This document shows, one piece after another, positions 28,701 to 38,272 of a stretch of DNA of 49,017 nt; position 1 is the stretch's first letter; every line of letters starts with the position of its first letter. The stretch lies in the NCBI GenBank assembly GCA_040182905.1, contig JARQWU010000046.1, positions 1 to 49,017 on the forward strand, in the 5' to 3' direction. The notes under the pieces were generated by a model. The model did no database searches and was not told where the DNA came from. It saw only the letters and a program-made list of their open reading frames with translations. This DNA comes from Barthelona sp. PAP020. Taxonomy: Eukaryota; Metamonada: BaSk clade. Both the position numbers and the translations under genes were made by a program.

Positions 28701-29756
28701 TGCTATTAGATCAATAGAAGGAACAAGCAACTTAACAATCATAAACTGAAGCAAATTATAATTTGTGTAGCAAAAGTATCTGATTCTCCAACGATTAAAT
28801 GATGTCCTCAACAAATGCAGATATCCAAACTCATTACATAAATCATCGAGTCTTACTAACCGTTCATACGGTGGCACACACTTTTTCCAAATATTAAATA
28901 TCTTTCTTTTTATCTTTGTTTCTCTATTTTTCTTAAAATTATCTCCTAACTGTCGTTTACTAATGGCTTCATCCTTCCAACATTGAAAAGTCCGTCTAAC
29001 AGTTACTTTTGTTTCTCCATCAAGAAGGTTAAATGAAAAAGTAGTCAAAGTAAAGTCCTTCTTCCCATACTTCTTTGAAAGCTCCTCAATTGAATTAATT
29101 CCTGATAATTTATCTTTTGTAACATCAGTCCTTGCAACTTTGCTATTCATCGGCTCTTCTTTATGCTTTTCTTCCAAAATAGCAGTGTGCAACTTCCCAA
29201 AATGAACATCCATTTTGGGACTGACATGTACAGGTGCAGTCTCAGCATAAAACTCCCTATTTCGACGTCCTGTATACTCATTAAAGTTCTTTATTCCTGG
29301 AGTTTGATAGGGATCAGAACGACTGTTTGGACGCCATTTAGTTAAACACAAACGGAGGAGTCTTTGAACATACCATTCAGTTGCAGCCACTTTTCCTTCA
29401 ATTCTAACTTTGGCCAATTTAATTTTTTTGTGCCAATCTTGCTCTGGATTTCTATCAAGTAATAGTATTAACCTGTAATAAAAAGTATCTCCCAATTGAT
29501 CATATCCACGTTTATCGAAAGTATTTTGATAGGCTCTAAGAATATGTTTCAATTCCAACTCAGTGGAAGATAAATTGTACAAATACATCGCATTTTCAAC
29601 AATTTCATGCAAAAATTTACTTGATCGAAAAGGTATATTACCTCTGTATTGTGATTTTCGTAATGAATCAATATGTGGTGTTGTTTCATATACAGTTCGA
29701 ACAAAACCTAAATGTGGTGTTTTTAAAACATCAACTCCAGACATATCACTGTTCAT
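25788..29756 (-). CDS. Sfi1-like centrin-binding repeat protein
   Basis: The 1322-aa protein is built, after about 230 residues, from roughly 30 short helical units spaced 30-40 residues apart. Each has an aromatic/aliphatic-x-x-Trp core: RRTFQCWKDEA, RKIFNIWKKC, LRTSFNRWRIRY, QKAFEKWYNIAY, KEAFHTWKTSH, LTKIFNIWKLSF, KKTVFNSWNFF, DKTFLAWYDQT. This is the pattern of Sfi1, whose long helix binds a string of centrins at spindle pole bodies, centrosomes and basal bodies. The N-terminal part (MNSDMSGVDVLKTPHLGF) shows no domain I know. The repeats are near-certain. That the partner is centrin is inferred from the family. It suggests the organism has basal bodies or a comparable centrin structure. 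Confidence 0.85.
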   Translation of the reverse strand: MNSDMSGVDVLKTPHLGFVRTVYETTPHIDSLRKSQYRGNIPFRSSKFLHEIVENAMYLYNLSSTELELKHILRAYQNTFDKRGYDQLGDTFYYRLILLLDRNPEQDWHKKIKLAKVRIEGKVAATEWYVQRLLRLCLTKWRPNSRSDPYQTPGIKNFNEYTGRRNREFYAETAPVHVSPKMDVHFGKLHTAILEEKHKEEPMNSKVARTDVTKDKLSGINSIEELSKKYGKKDFTLTTFSFNLLDGETKVTVRRTFQCWKDEAISKRQLGDNFKKNRETKIKRKIFNIWKKCVPPYERLVRLDDLCNEFGYLHLLRTSFNRWRIRYFCYTNYNLLQFMIVKLLVPSIDLIAPNDTQIRPKSGLRTNIGMSGQYTDNIQTQVFLRRGSIPTQQINSIRTNILLQTPRGTPYFQHDNNIDDNTMIRKLFLHWGMLAFKRVRVKHALTEDAIVQAEEGTKTILLGSYFKRWHFMLEVFTKKNVIAERLGSKIILREAFKHFSNKFHEIKKEQYINIQIQCISFTRYLTQWRELIVNKREMLQERYEEFIKLHMKRKVFNHILSMFSRETSHRLAEYKLKAVFYEIKATYFFNKWHKLTIGSLTHRNELESRILSAEKKRSGLLFNRWFEAYKIASTVHKLHLVMINRRFLLWRTLLQERDAKRENIRKAILRTMLHSWFNFSQESSSIIDEKKKVFALEQNKIMLRRWHITYKQTRTYVSNLKIALTFFVNNSQQKAFEKWYNIAYQTRFRKNQLEKYANTMLLEKVFNMWMNQYRIVFHASMFVEEFVKERNLKIKNEHFMIWQTKVENREKIKAQKLFVLQKFQKAFLLSKNRKLIENNFKYYTVKEAFHTWKTSHRDLTRYSNLVKNPIVRRFLYQLICPNIDEILFKWRENMYEMKVVNFQKDHSFSCWVNAFIASKKTSILQERYLQYLLNQKNDYFANWYQNLDVLRKQEKIQSANRRINLRNVLINWRNAVKQEISEESRILDKFQTNFEKDILQIQFSNWNELYHRRMCLKKYFHLFKVNAFLYKFSKTMSSKNQQLDQFIDIFTLKNAWKSWKNCQTIENQIAIANKFQLTKIFNIWKLSFDNINNSNSHLMLYKKKTVFNSWNFFTKLMQAKNIFLKRICFIYLRNIYKHSQINIDQEKEVKSYYLLYQKKIWVNNWKLFVKCQKVEKIVFKHTLIQWKNYKDSLKLAKRIQDVANHFKRSHILNGVFNNWHYMVFQNSRDRNVEAFLIWYNWTKEVKKHRSKVLEEAHKMADKRRRDRAGVALRSWHHVTYVSKIAKIMHSKRIFTMIDKTFLAWYDQTIQNKVAVNDLLSQF

Positions 29757-29917
29757 TCATGAATATTTAACTGTTTTAATTGAAAAAACAAATTCAACTT
29801 TCTTTTCAAGGTGCCTTTTTTTTTTTATTGTTACATTATAATTATAAAATGTTTTTGTTCATAAAAAATGAAAAAAAAGAAAATTGCAATTGAAATAAAA
29901 AACATATTTTTCCTATC
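29757..29917. promoter_or_regulatory. Short divergent promoter (161 bp) between Sfi1-like and eIF2B delta
   Basis: Only 161 bases separate two divergent start codons, so the regulatory DNA must be shared or very compact. It contains a run of about 13 T at 29815-29827 and A-runs further right. Confidence 0.4.
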
Positions 29918-31474
29918 ATGTTTTCACATCTTAAACAATTTCAAAACGAATCAATACTTCAAGTATTGGAAATAAGTGTGAAGGATATTGACAATTCTTT
30001 TGCTGTATTAGCATCAAAATGGAAATCTATTGATTTATATGCGCATGGTTTGGATTCAGAGTTAAGATATGCTTCAATACCTCATTACTCGTCAACAATG
30101 ATGTTGAACGATTTTTTGCAAACTTGTTTAAAGTTCTTCAATTCATTGAGACGGAATTACGATTATAATGTTGAAGAAAGGCCAATAGATTATGTTAGAA
30201 GAAAATTTGAAAGAAACTGTAGTTTTCTTTTGAAATACTTTGGAACTGTGAAAGTACTGAGTAATATCGCTCATGTTGTGAAACAGTCTTTCAGTTCACT
30301 TGACGTTGACTCTACATTTGATTCAATAATCGATCATCTCATTGAATCTACAGAAGAAATAATAAATAATTACATTACTGTTCCAAACAATTCTATTCGT
30401 GATAAAATATCCCAAGTTTTTAGTAATCAAGAGGTTCTTGTTGTGTATGGTTATTCAAAATTAATCCAAAATATTATTATTGAATTTGTTGGTGGAGATG
30501 ACGAGCTTGAAGACCTAACAGTTTGTAGTGATTCAGTTTTAGCTCTAGATATTGCATCTGTTGAAATTCGTGCCGGAGAATCAAGTGAAGGAATTACACC
30601 ACCTCCATTTGATCCTTCACCACCACCTATGTTTATCCGCTCAAGTCCTCATCGAATGTTTGGTGCAAGAGCATTTGGAGCCCCTGAATTACATAGATCA
30701 ACTTCAGCACTCCCAACATTACCGGTTTCTAATGTCAATAAGAAATCGTTAACTGTTATAGTCGTTGATGATAGACCTAATTCTGCAGGTAGTGTGATGT
30801 TAAAGGAATTGCGACAAAGATCAAAAAAGATTAAATTAGTTTATACCCTTTTGAGTGGACTCAGTTACATATTTCCAAAAATCCCAACAAAAACCTTGTT
30901 GGAAGCAGAACATGTATTGTCTAATGGAGCTGTTGCTGTTGCACAAGGAGCAGATGCAGTGGCTATGGTATCGAAAGCTCATAATGTTCCAACCATTGTG
31001 ATATGCCCCTCTATCAAGTTTTGTTCTCATAGTCAAGTGGATGTTTTTGTTGAAAATTGTCCAAAAAATCCTGAAAGAATGATTAAAGAGTCGTGTGAAG
31101 ATGAAAAGAGGATTCGCCAAGAAAAACTTCATTCAAATAAAAAAGATTCGTCAAAAGACAGCAGAGTTATTTCTTTACCTGATTCTTGTTTACCGCAATG
31201 GAACCATGCTTTTTCAAAGGAATTTACAGAACAACAGGGCAAACAGGTTTTAATCTTGAACAGGTCTTCTTGTGATAAGACATCTGTTGATTCCACTCAA
31301 ACTTCACAAACTAGTGAGTCATTGCCAAGAAACACCAAAATTGTTAATCAAAGGTTTGGCTATATAGCTTCCAAAAATGTATCGGTTCTTTTATCAGAGT
31401 TAGGTTTGTTGCCAATCACTTCAGTACCTTTTGTTATCACAGAACGTGATTCAAGACTTTATAAAAAAATGTGA
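29918..31474 (+). CDS. EIF2B4: Translation initiation factor eIF2B, delta subunit
   Basis: eIF2B exchanges GDP for GTP on eIF2; the delta subunit belongs to its regulatory core. The 518-aa product has the helical N-terminal half and a Rossmann-like C-terminal half of the eIF2B alpha/beta/delta family. Key stretches are LTVIVVDDRPNSAGSVMLKE, LVYTLLSGLSYIFPKIPT, VLSNGAVAVAQGADAVAMV, KAHNVPTIVICPSIKFC and VDVFVENC. The KFC and VD/VEN phrases favour delta over alpha or beta. A Pro/Ser-rich insertion (residues about 225-280; PPPFDPSPPPMF) splits the two halves. A second charged insert lies near 390-460, so this protein has lineage-specific loops. Confidence 0.9.
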   Translation: MFSHLKQFQNESILQVLEISVKDIDNSFAVLASKWKSIDLYAHGLDSELRYASIPHYSSTMMLNDFLQTCLKFFNSLRRNYDYNVEERPIDYVRRKFERNCSFLLKYFGTVKVLSNIAHVVKQSFSSLDVDSTFDSIIDHLIESTEEIINNYITVPNNSIRDKISQVFSNQEVLVVYGYSKLIQNIIIEFVGGDDELEDLTVCSDSVLALDIASVEIRAGESSEGITPPPFDPSPPPMFIRSSPHRMFGARAFGAPELHRSTSALPTLPVSNVNKKSLTVIVVDDRPNSAGSVMLKELRQRSKKIKLVYTLLSGLSYIFPKIPTKTLLEAEHVLSNGAVAVAQGADAVAMVSKAHNVPTIVICPSIKFCSHSQVDVFVENCPKNPERMIKESCEDEKRIRQEKLHSNKKDSSKDSRVISLPDSCLPQWNHAFSKEFTEQQGKQVLILNRSSCDKTSVDSTQTSQTSESLPRNTKIVNQRFGYIASKNVSVLLSELGLLPITSVPFVITERDSRLYKKM

Positions 31475-31653
31475 TTTTATTTTTGTTTACAATTTCAACC
31501 AATGGAAAATTAAAAATTTTAATTCATTTACAATCATTTTGGTGATAAGTTTATAGGAAATAAAAAATATATGGTTGATAAATGCAAACAAATTAGAAAC
31601 GCACATTTTTTTTCAAAAATCCTTTTTATGAAAACAGAATATTATTGTTGAAT

Positions 31654-34161
31654 ATGACAATAGTTTATAAGAATTTTATTAAACTTGTGAATGACACATT
31701 GGAATTATCGAAGAATGTCCAAATACCAAATATTGGAGAAATTACTTCTACTTTATGTGGATTAAAAGAATATATTGAAAAGAATTCCCTATTTATCAAA
31801 AAGAATTTTAATTTAATTGACGTGGAAGCATTAAATGGTCATATTTTATCAACCAAACAAGAATTGGAAAATTCTACTTCTATTGGAATGTGTTCAAGGG
31901 GTTCTTATGCAGAAACTATGGAAATTATTGCGTCAATATTAAATGAGATGGTAATGCGTTTTTTTGAAGTTGTTACTCAATTGATGTTGAGTAAGAATCA
32001 AAATACTACTGAACAAAAGTTAGATACTATAAATACCACTGTTGATAGCATTAGTACAGAATTAAGCTTTCTGAATGAGAGAAAAAAATCAGAAAGACTT
32101 TATTTAGATGCTCAAAGGGAATTGTTTGGATTTGGTCAAAATGTTGATGCTAGAGTTGCCTACAAATCGTTTAACGAGTCTGCTAAACTGAATAATACAG
32201 AAAGTTTGAATTATCTACTTCAACTACAATATTTTAATGTGGGTTGTTGTTTTGATGCAGAAGAATTTTATGATATTGCTGAAAAGGCTATAGGAAATGG
32301 TAGTTGCTTTGCCATTCAAATTCTTTGTAAATACTTGATGGGATTGAAAATTTCTAATCCTTTTAAAAGTACCTTTAAAAATTACCAACCAAGTAACATT
32401 GATGTAAGAAACTATTCAAAGGCAATGAGCTTTTTAAAACAAGGAAAAGATGCAAATGATATTGAATGCAGTTTGCTGTTGATGAAATTGGAAATTTCCA
32501 TCTTGATTTCATTGCAAAAAATTATAGCAATAAAAAACAAAAGGATAGAATTGGATTCCCTCTTTTTGGTCTCCAAAAAATGCATTTCTGAAGACTTGAT
32601 TTGGTCCGAAGAATCGTCCATATATGATTTTGTAACTGGTAAGTATGAGTTCAATTCTAGCATCGATCATAAAATTCTAGAACTACCTTCGTTGACTTTA
32701 AAAGATTTGGAAAACATCTATAAGTTTGATGTATTGAAACACCAAGTTGGTGAATTAGAGGGTATTTTAGAATCTATCAAAGAGAATGTGAAATCAACAT
32801 TAAAAAGAATTGATGATCCAGAAGCAAAGGTTTTATTGGCATACTTCCTATTATTTCGAGCTGATGAAGATGAAGCTGCTGAAGGAGTCAAGGTTTTAAA
32901 AGATATCGAACCATCTTACAAATCTGCAGCATATATATGGTTATTGGGATACTGTTCAGAAATTGGTAAAGGATTGCCCCAAGATTTAGACATTGCTCTG
33001 ATGTATTATCATCAATTGATTGATTATAATAAGGTTGGTTATCATCTCGTTGGTTGTCTTCAACAATCACAAGGGAAATTCCAGCAAAGTATGTGGAGTT
33101 TAATAAGGGCTTTCGAAAGTGGTATTTCAGAGTCTTGTATTTATATACAAGATTATTATTCATATTCAACAGCGCTTATGGGTGATATTCCCTTTGAATG
33201 CATCAGATGGTTGAAGAATGGGGCTGAATTGTTGGATATTAATTGTCTTTTAGCATTGGGAGACATCTTTTATGGAGAAAATGGTTATAGATATGCTAGT
33301 ACATTTGCTCCTGTGTATTTAAGTGAAGATATTAAAGAATCACCTCTATTAGCGTCAACTCTAGCGTTTTACTGTTATTATCAAGCTGCCATTTTGGGTA
33401 GTAATGAAGCCTTGAATCTGTTGGGCTTATTAATTGAAGAAGGTTGTGTTGATTTTTCGGCTAAATTCTTGAAAGATTTCTCTCAACAATTTTCATTTGA
33501 TCTTCAACAGAATACTCTATTTTTGGCGTTGAATTTTTTTAAAGCAGCTAGTTTATTGGGGAATATTGATGCACTGAATAACCTTTGTATTGGATATCTT
33601 AAATTGGAATCTTCTAACATTATTCACACAAGAGTTTTAGATAAATTGTTGGTTTATGCTGAAACATTTACCACTGGTGTTTCTGATCGTATTCTAAAAT
33701 TTGCTCCTTTATTAGAATACACAAAACCACCAACAATCAGTAATTTTGTGTATAATGAATTGAACATGAATTCTAACAGTATCCAACAAATACAATCACC
33801 TTCAAAAAAAGTTCATGTGACACAAGAACAAGATATTCAGTTAAATGATAAACAAAGTACCATCAATACTCAAAATAAGCATGTTTCTAATGTTTCTGAT
33901 GTTTCTGATATTTTTGAAGGAAAAAAAAAAATTGTGGATCATGAGAATGTTGTTGAATTTGAAAATAACGTTTATGATCAAAATATTGATTCTGCAACAA
34001 AATCAGAAACATCAGAAACATCTTTCATCACAAACGATTCAAACATTTCAAACATATCTGATAATTCTAAATCAAAGAGAAAAAAAGCAAAAATTCACAG
34101 AAAAAATTCTTATTCAAATAGTTCAAGGGCAAACAGAAGGAAGTTAAGCAGTCCGCTCTAA
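31654..34161 (+). CDS. Sel1-like/TPR-like repeat protein
   Basis: I start at the ATG at 31654; in-frame TTG codons precede it. The 835-aa protein opens with a helical domain (1-150). Sel1-like repeats then run from about 150 to 680, visible as YKSFNESAKLNNTESLNYLL, AAYIWLLGYCSEIGKGLPQ with DLDIALMYYHQL, YYQAAILGSNEALNLLGLL, and ALNFFKAASLLGNIDALNNL. The C-terminal 150 residues are polar and basic (SKSKRKKAKIHRKNSY). No signal peptide or membrane span is present. Sel1 repeats are scaffolds in complexes; no partner can be named. A T-run precedes the gene by about 40 bases. Confidence 0.75.
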   Translation: MTIVYKNFIKLVNDTLELSKNVQIPNIGEITSTLCGLKEYIEKNSLFIKKNFNLIDVEALNGHILSTKQELENSTSIGMCSRGSYAETMEIIASILNEMVMRFFEVVTQLMLSKNQNTTEQKLDTINTTVDSISTELSFLNERKKSERLYLDAQRELFGFGQNVDARVAYKSFNESAKLNNTESLNYLLQLQYFNVGCCFDAEEFYDIAEKAIGNGSCFAIQILCKYLMGLKISNPFKSTFKNYQPSNIDVRNYSKAMSFLKQGKDANDIECSLLLMKLEISILISLQKIIAIKNKRIELDSLFLVSKKCISEDLIWSEESSIYDFVTGKYEFNSSIDHKILELPSLTLKDLENIYKFDVLKHQVGELEGILESIKENVKSTLKRIDDPEAKVLLAYFLLFRADEDEAAEGVKVLKDIEPSYKSAAYIWLLGYCSEIGKGLPQDLDIALMYYHQLIDYNKVGYHLVGCLQQSQGKFQQSMWSLIRAFESGISESCIYIQDYYSYSTALMGDIPFECIRWLKNGAELLDINCLLALGDIFYGENGYRYASTFAPVYLSEDIKESPLLASTLAFYCYYQAAILGSNEALNLLGLLIEEGCVDFSAKFLKDFSQQFSFDLQQNTLFLALNFFKAASLLGNIDALNNLCIGYLKLESSNIIHTRVLDKLLVYAETFTTGVSDRILKFAPLLEYTKPPTISNFVYNELNMNSNSIQQIQSPSKKVHVTQEQDIQLNDKQSTINTQNKHVSNVSDVSDIFEGKKKIVDHENVVEFENNVYDQNIDSATKSETSETSFITNDSNISNISDNSKSKRKKAKIHRKNSYSNSSRANRRKLSSPL

Positions 34162-34311
34162 ATGTAAATTATTTTTTTCAAATACCGTTTTTATTTTAAT
34201 ATTCTGTTTTTTTATTTAAAAATAAATTGATAAAGAATCAAGAAAAAGGATTAAATTCTTCAAGAAACAACAAACAAAAACATACACTTTTTTTCATTTT
34301 CCCATCAAGAT

Positions 34312-35871
34312 ATGTTTGAAAAACGCATTCGACGAAGAACGAAATCATTTCATTTATTAGTTTTGGGAATTATTGCGGGATTTATGACTTTATTTGTCAT
34401 TTTTCTTGCAGTTTCTTCAAATAACATTGAAAAGAACAATGTAATTCCATGGTTAATTGATTGTAATACAAAAGAAGAAATTGATGTGTCTTCTACTGAT
34501 TCAAAAACAAAAGAAAATACAGATGTTCCTGTCGTACCAGAAGATTCAACATCAATCGAAGAAGATATAAATAAAGAAAATATTGATAACATTGAAAAAG
34601 AATCTTTGGATGATCCAGATTTTGAAAAACAGGAGGATGTAGAAGAGAAAAAAGAAGAAATTGAAAAAAAAGAAACAAAAACTGATCCTGAACCTGAAAC
34701 TGAAACAAAGATTGAAACAGACACTAAAACTGAAAGTGAAACTGAAAATGAAAAGGAAAAAATTGATTCAGATTCGATTATTGAGGTTGAAGGTGAATCA
34801 ACCACTGAAGTTGAAGGTAAAGAAGAAGAAATTGCTGAAGAAAGTGATGTTAAGTTTGATGCCAAAATTGACATATTTTTAAAAAGTATGTATTCCTTGA
34901 AAGGTAAGTATCAAGTTGAGTTTACAGATACTAATTTGGATGAGTGTGACACTGTCGGAGACATCACGTTTGATCCCCAACAATTGGATCTAATTGACCC
35001 TGAAAAGAACTCAAATCTTCCACCAATTCCCACACTTGGTTTCCCCACAATTATCAATCCATATTTTATCGAAAGAGCCGTTTATTCAATTGATTATCCT
35101 GTTAAAAAATTGTTCATTGGTTGGAACGGCAATTATGAAAATATCAGATGTGCTATACGTCGTATCAAAAGAAATTTGGGGGATTTGGTAGAAATCAAAC
35201 AATATCCCGAAAATTTAGGCGTTAGCCCTGTTTGGAACGAAATAGCTATGGCGGATGAAAAGGCAGACTACTTTATTATGTCTAATGATGACGTGAAATT
35301 GTTGCCCGGAACTCTCAAAGCTGTGGCACAACATATGGAATCGTTGAAGAATAAAAATGGTGAGCTTCCTCCAATCATTTATGGCTCTAAAGCACAGAGT
35401 GAAAATCATCCTATGTGGGAGAGCTTCCTTAGTACTCGTACAGCTTATGAAAGAATTGGCGCGTTTGATGAAAACTTTTTTCCCATGTATTACGAGGATA
35501 ATGACTATGATTTCCGTAGTGCTATGGCTGGTGTTAATAAAAGGCAATTGGATGTGTTCAAAATACATCATGGATGGGATGATGCAAAAGACTACATTTC
35601 TGGTACTCGCTTTGATCATCGTGGAGCTCTTAATGATAATTTGAAGCGTCAAATCGAACGTTCTCCTTCTCTATACGGATATATTCAAGAGAAATTTGGA
35701 AGAAATCATGACTGGAAACATCCCTTCAACAATAAAGCAAATGGTCCCGGTTATTGGACTTACAAATGGGATCGACCCTATCTTGTTCGTTCTGGTCAAC
35801 ATAGGGCTAATGCCAATTATTATAAAACTGATAACATTTATGCAAGTTCAAAATATTCATACAAGGCCTAA
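34312..35871 (+). CDS. Type II membrane glycosyltransferase, GT2-like (paralogue B)
   Basis: The 519-aa protein has a basic start (MFEKRIRRRTKSFH), one membrane helix at about 16-38, then a 150-residue stem dominated by Glu, Lys, Thr and Asp (TDPEPETETKIETD). The catalytic-type domain matches paralogue A: NPYFIERAVYSIDYPVKKLF, YPENLGVSPVWNEIA, then SNDDVKLLPG with an intact Asp pair (D326, D327), and FPMYYEDNDYDFRSA with an acidic group typical of GT2 enzymes. It ends SKYSYKA. Paralogue A lacks the acidic stem and the first Asp of the pair. The seven-T run at 34288-34294 precedes the ATG. Sugar and acceptor are unknown. Confidence 0.78.
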   Translation: MFEKRIRRRTKSFHLLVLGIIAGFMTLFVIFLAVSSNNIEKNNVIPWLIDCNTKEEIDVSSTDSKTKENTDVPVVPEDSTSIEEDINKENIDNIEKESLDDPDFEKQEDVEEKKEEIEKKETKTDPEPETETKIETDTKTESETENEKEKIDSDSIIEVEGESTTEVEGKEEEIAEESDVKFDAKIDIFLKSMYSLKGKYQVEFTDTNLDECDTVGDITFDPQQLDLIDPEKNSNLPPIPTLGFPTIINPYFIERAVYSIDYPVKKLFIGWNGNYENIRCAIRRIKRNLGDLVEIKQYPENLGVSPVWNEIAMADEKADYFIMSNDDVKLLPGTLKAVAQHMESLKNKNGELPPIIYGSKAQSENHPMWESFLSTRTAYERIGAFDENFFPMYYEDNDYDFRSAMAGVNKRQLDVFKIHHGWDDAKDYISGTRFDHRGALNDNLKRQIERSPSLYGYIQEKFGRNHDWKHPFNNKANGPGYWTYKWDRPYLVRSGQHRANANYYKTDNIYASSKYSYKA

Positions 35872-36175
35872 CTCACCTCTTTGAAAGCACATATTTGTAT
35901 TTTTGTAATTTTAATTCGGTAGCATGTTTTTGCTATTACTCACATATAAATAGGTATTGTTTTCTTATTTCTATTATCTGTGATTAATATTTGGTGAAAA
36001 AAACGAGTATTTGTTGATCATTTAACACTTTCAAAAGACCGATTAAAAGGCTTCTGTTTATTGACTATTTGTTTATATTTGATTGATTTAAAGAAGTTTT
36101 ATTTTTATTCATTAAGGAACATGATAGAAAAAAAGTGAACACAAGCAATTTCTTTTTTTTCTGTCAATAATTTTA
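35872..36175 (+). promoter_or_regulatory. Upstream region of copine gene
   Basis: This 304-bp AT-rich spacer has an eight-T run at 36153-36160, 15 bases before the copine ATG. No gene or RNA is seen. Confidence 0.4.
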
Positions 36176-37804
36176 ATGAATACCCATACTGCAACATCCA
36201 AAGTAGAATTACATATTAGTTACAAGGATCTTATTGATTTGGATATTCAATCGAAAACCGATCCGTTTTGTGTTGTTTATTTATTAGATCCTGTATCTAA
36301 AAATAAAACATTGTTAGGACACACTGAAGTTGTGCAAGATAGATTAACAGGAGATTTTATAACACCTATTATTGTAGAGTATTATTTTGAGTTTCCTCAA
36401 GATCTAATTTTTGAAATGTACGATGTCGATGATCATGTTAATATAATGGATCTTAAAGCTCATGATTTTGTTGGGTATATGGAATGTAATTTGGCTGAAA
36501 TATTAATTTCCCCAAATAAAATATATAATAGTCAATTGATCAATCCTGAAAGAAAAGAAAATGTTGGTTACATCGCTGTACATTTGGAAGAAGTGGCAGA
36601 ATCTCATTTATCTCAAGACATTATAAATTTTCAAGTTAGATGCAGAGAGCTAGACCCAAAGAATGTCCAGCTGTTTTTTAGAAAATCAGATCCATTCATA
36701 AGAATATCCAGAATTAAGGAAGATGGTAGTTTAAACAGTGTTTTTGAGTCTAAGATAATTACCAATGATTTGAACCCTGTTTTTGATTTTACTGTTAACT
36801 TTAGGCAGTTGTCTAATTGTGATATTAATCGTCTATTGAGATTTGAAGTGTGGTCATATAGATCAGATGGGGATCACAAATATATCGGGTGTACTGATAT
36901 GTGTTTAAGGGAAATTGTTGAAAACAGTTCAAATCCAGCAGAAAATGTTGTGTTTTCTGAACATAAACGAGCAAAATTGGCAGCTAAAGGAAAATCTTAT
37001 AGTGGATCTGGATTCATTGTTATCACTGCTGATCATCAACACAGGGCAACGTTTATTGAATATGTTACCTCTGGTTATGATATTAATTTGACTGTTGCCA
37101 TTGATATGACTGGGTCAAATTTGGAGCCAACTAATCCCAACTCTTTGCACTATATCGGAGCTAATATGACACAATATGAAATGGCTTTAAATGCTGTTGG
37201 CAGTGTGGTTGCTCCATATGATAGAGATGGTATGATTGGAGCTTTTGGTTTTGGAGGAAAGCCCAATGGTTACAATTCTGTCGAACATTGTTTCCCACTT
37301 GGGGATTATAATAATGGTAATGTTAAAGGGGAGTATTATGGTTTACAAGAAGTTATTGCTGCATACAAAGCTACTTTACGCAGTTGTGTATTGTATGGAC
37401 CCACTATGTTCTCACAGATAATAAATGCTCTTGTTAAAAAGGCCAGTGATGAGCCAAATTCGTTTCAATTATTGTTATTGTTAACAGATGGCCAGAATAA
37501 TGATCAAAAACAAACAATAGAGGCCATTGTAAAAGGTTCGAATTTTCCATTAGCCATAATCATTGTTGGTGTTGGTAACGCAGATTTTAGTCAGATGGTA
37601 GCTCTTGATTCTGATGAATCTTTGTTAACAGATAGATTTGGCAACGTTGCAAAGGCCGATATAGTGCAGTTTGTTGAATTCAATAGGTTCTTTCATAATC
37701 CTCAAATATTAGCAGCAGAAACTCTTGCCGAATTTCCAGAACAATTTGTTAACTATATGCATCAACATGGAATAAAGCCATTGGATGCTTATGTTCTTCC
37801 CTAA
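36176..37804 (+). CDS. Copine (C2-C2-vWA)
   Basis: Copines are cytosolic proteins that bind membranes in response to calcium and recruit partners through a vWA-type domain. The 542-aa product has the full layout: C2A at about 5-140 (DLIDLDIQSKTDPFCVVYLL, MYDVDDH with acidic loop residues), C2B at about 150-280 (KSDPFIRISRI, LNPVF), and the copine vWA domain from about 300 (NLTVAIDMTGSN, with MIDAS-type D310, T312, S314). FGFGGKPNGYNSVEHCFPLG, GPTMFSQII and LLTDGQNNDQ follow. Length and order are standard. No break or missing domain. Confidence 0.95.
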   Translation: MNTHTATSKVELHISYKDLIDLDIQSKTDPFCVVYLLDPVSKNKTLLGHTEVVQDRLTGDFITPIIVEYYFEFPQDLIFEMYDVDDHVNIMDLKAHDFVGYMECNLAEILISPNKIYNSQLINPERKENVGYIAVHLEEVAESHLSQDIINFQVRCRELDPKNVQLFFRKSDPFIRISRIKEDGSLNSVFESKIITNDLNPVFDFTVNFRQLSNCDINRLLRFEVWSYRSDGDHKYIGCTDMCLREIVENSSNPAENVVFSEHKRAKLAAKGKSYSGSGFIVITADHQHRATFIEYVTSGYDINLTVAIDMTGSNLEPTNPNSLHYIGANMTQYEMALNAVGSVVAPYDRDGMIGAFGFGGKPNGYNSVEHCFPLGDYNNGNVKGEYYGLQEVIAAYKATLRSCVLYGPTMFSQIINALVKKASDEPNSFQLLLLLTDGQNNDQKQTIEAIVKGSNFPLAIIIVGVGNADFSQMVALDSDESLLTDRFGNVAKADIVQFVEFNRFFHNPQILAAETLAEFPEQFVNYMHQHGIKPLDAYVLP

Positions 37805-38272
37805 TCATATTCCCTTGTTTTTTGTGTTACGTAAATACTTTTTGTTTGTTTATTTTACAGTTTTATTGTCATAAAGGTTTTTTATTTTCCCAAGTTCAAA
37901 GCTTTTGGATTTATTTGAAAGTTGTTCTTAAGATTGAACCAATAAAGGAAATTGGTGTGCTATTTGCCAATTGAGTGAGGTTCATTTGTTTTGAGCAACA
38001 ATGGCTTTGAATAGAGTTCATCATTCTCATCTTGGATTTCATTTCATCACAAAAATTTGGTTTGAAAATCCTTGAAAATATAATGCAGGCAAAAGAAAAA
38101 ATAAAGCAACAGTTTATAACAGCAGCTTTCGTGCTTTAACATCGATATTGAAAAACAAAATAACAAAATAAATCAATCTAATGAAACAATTTCATTGAAT
38201 TGATCGTTCTAAGATCATTCAACCCCCTAAAACATATCAAAATCCAAAATATTCTACAAACAAATAAACAAC
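37805..38272. other. Convergent intergenic spacer
   Basis: This 468-bp spacer separates the 3' ends of copine and the kinase. It is slightly less AT-extreme in the middle but shows no open frame, RNA or repeat that I can support. Confidence 0.45.

Noticed and set aside
34350-34874. 174-codon Ser-rich antisense frame
   Set aside because: It lies wholly opposite the Glu/Lys/Thr stem of glycosyltransferase B; low-complexity coding keeps the other strand open.
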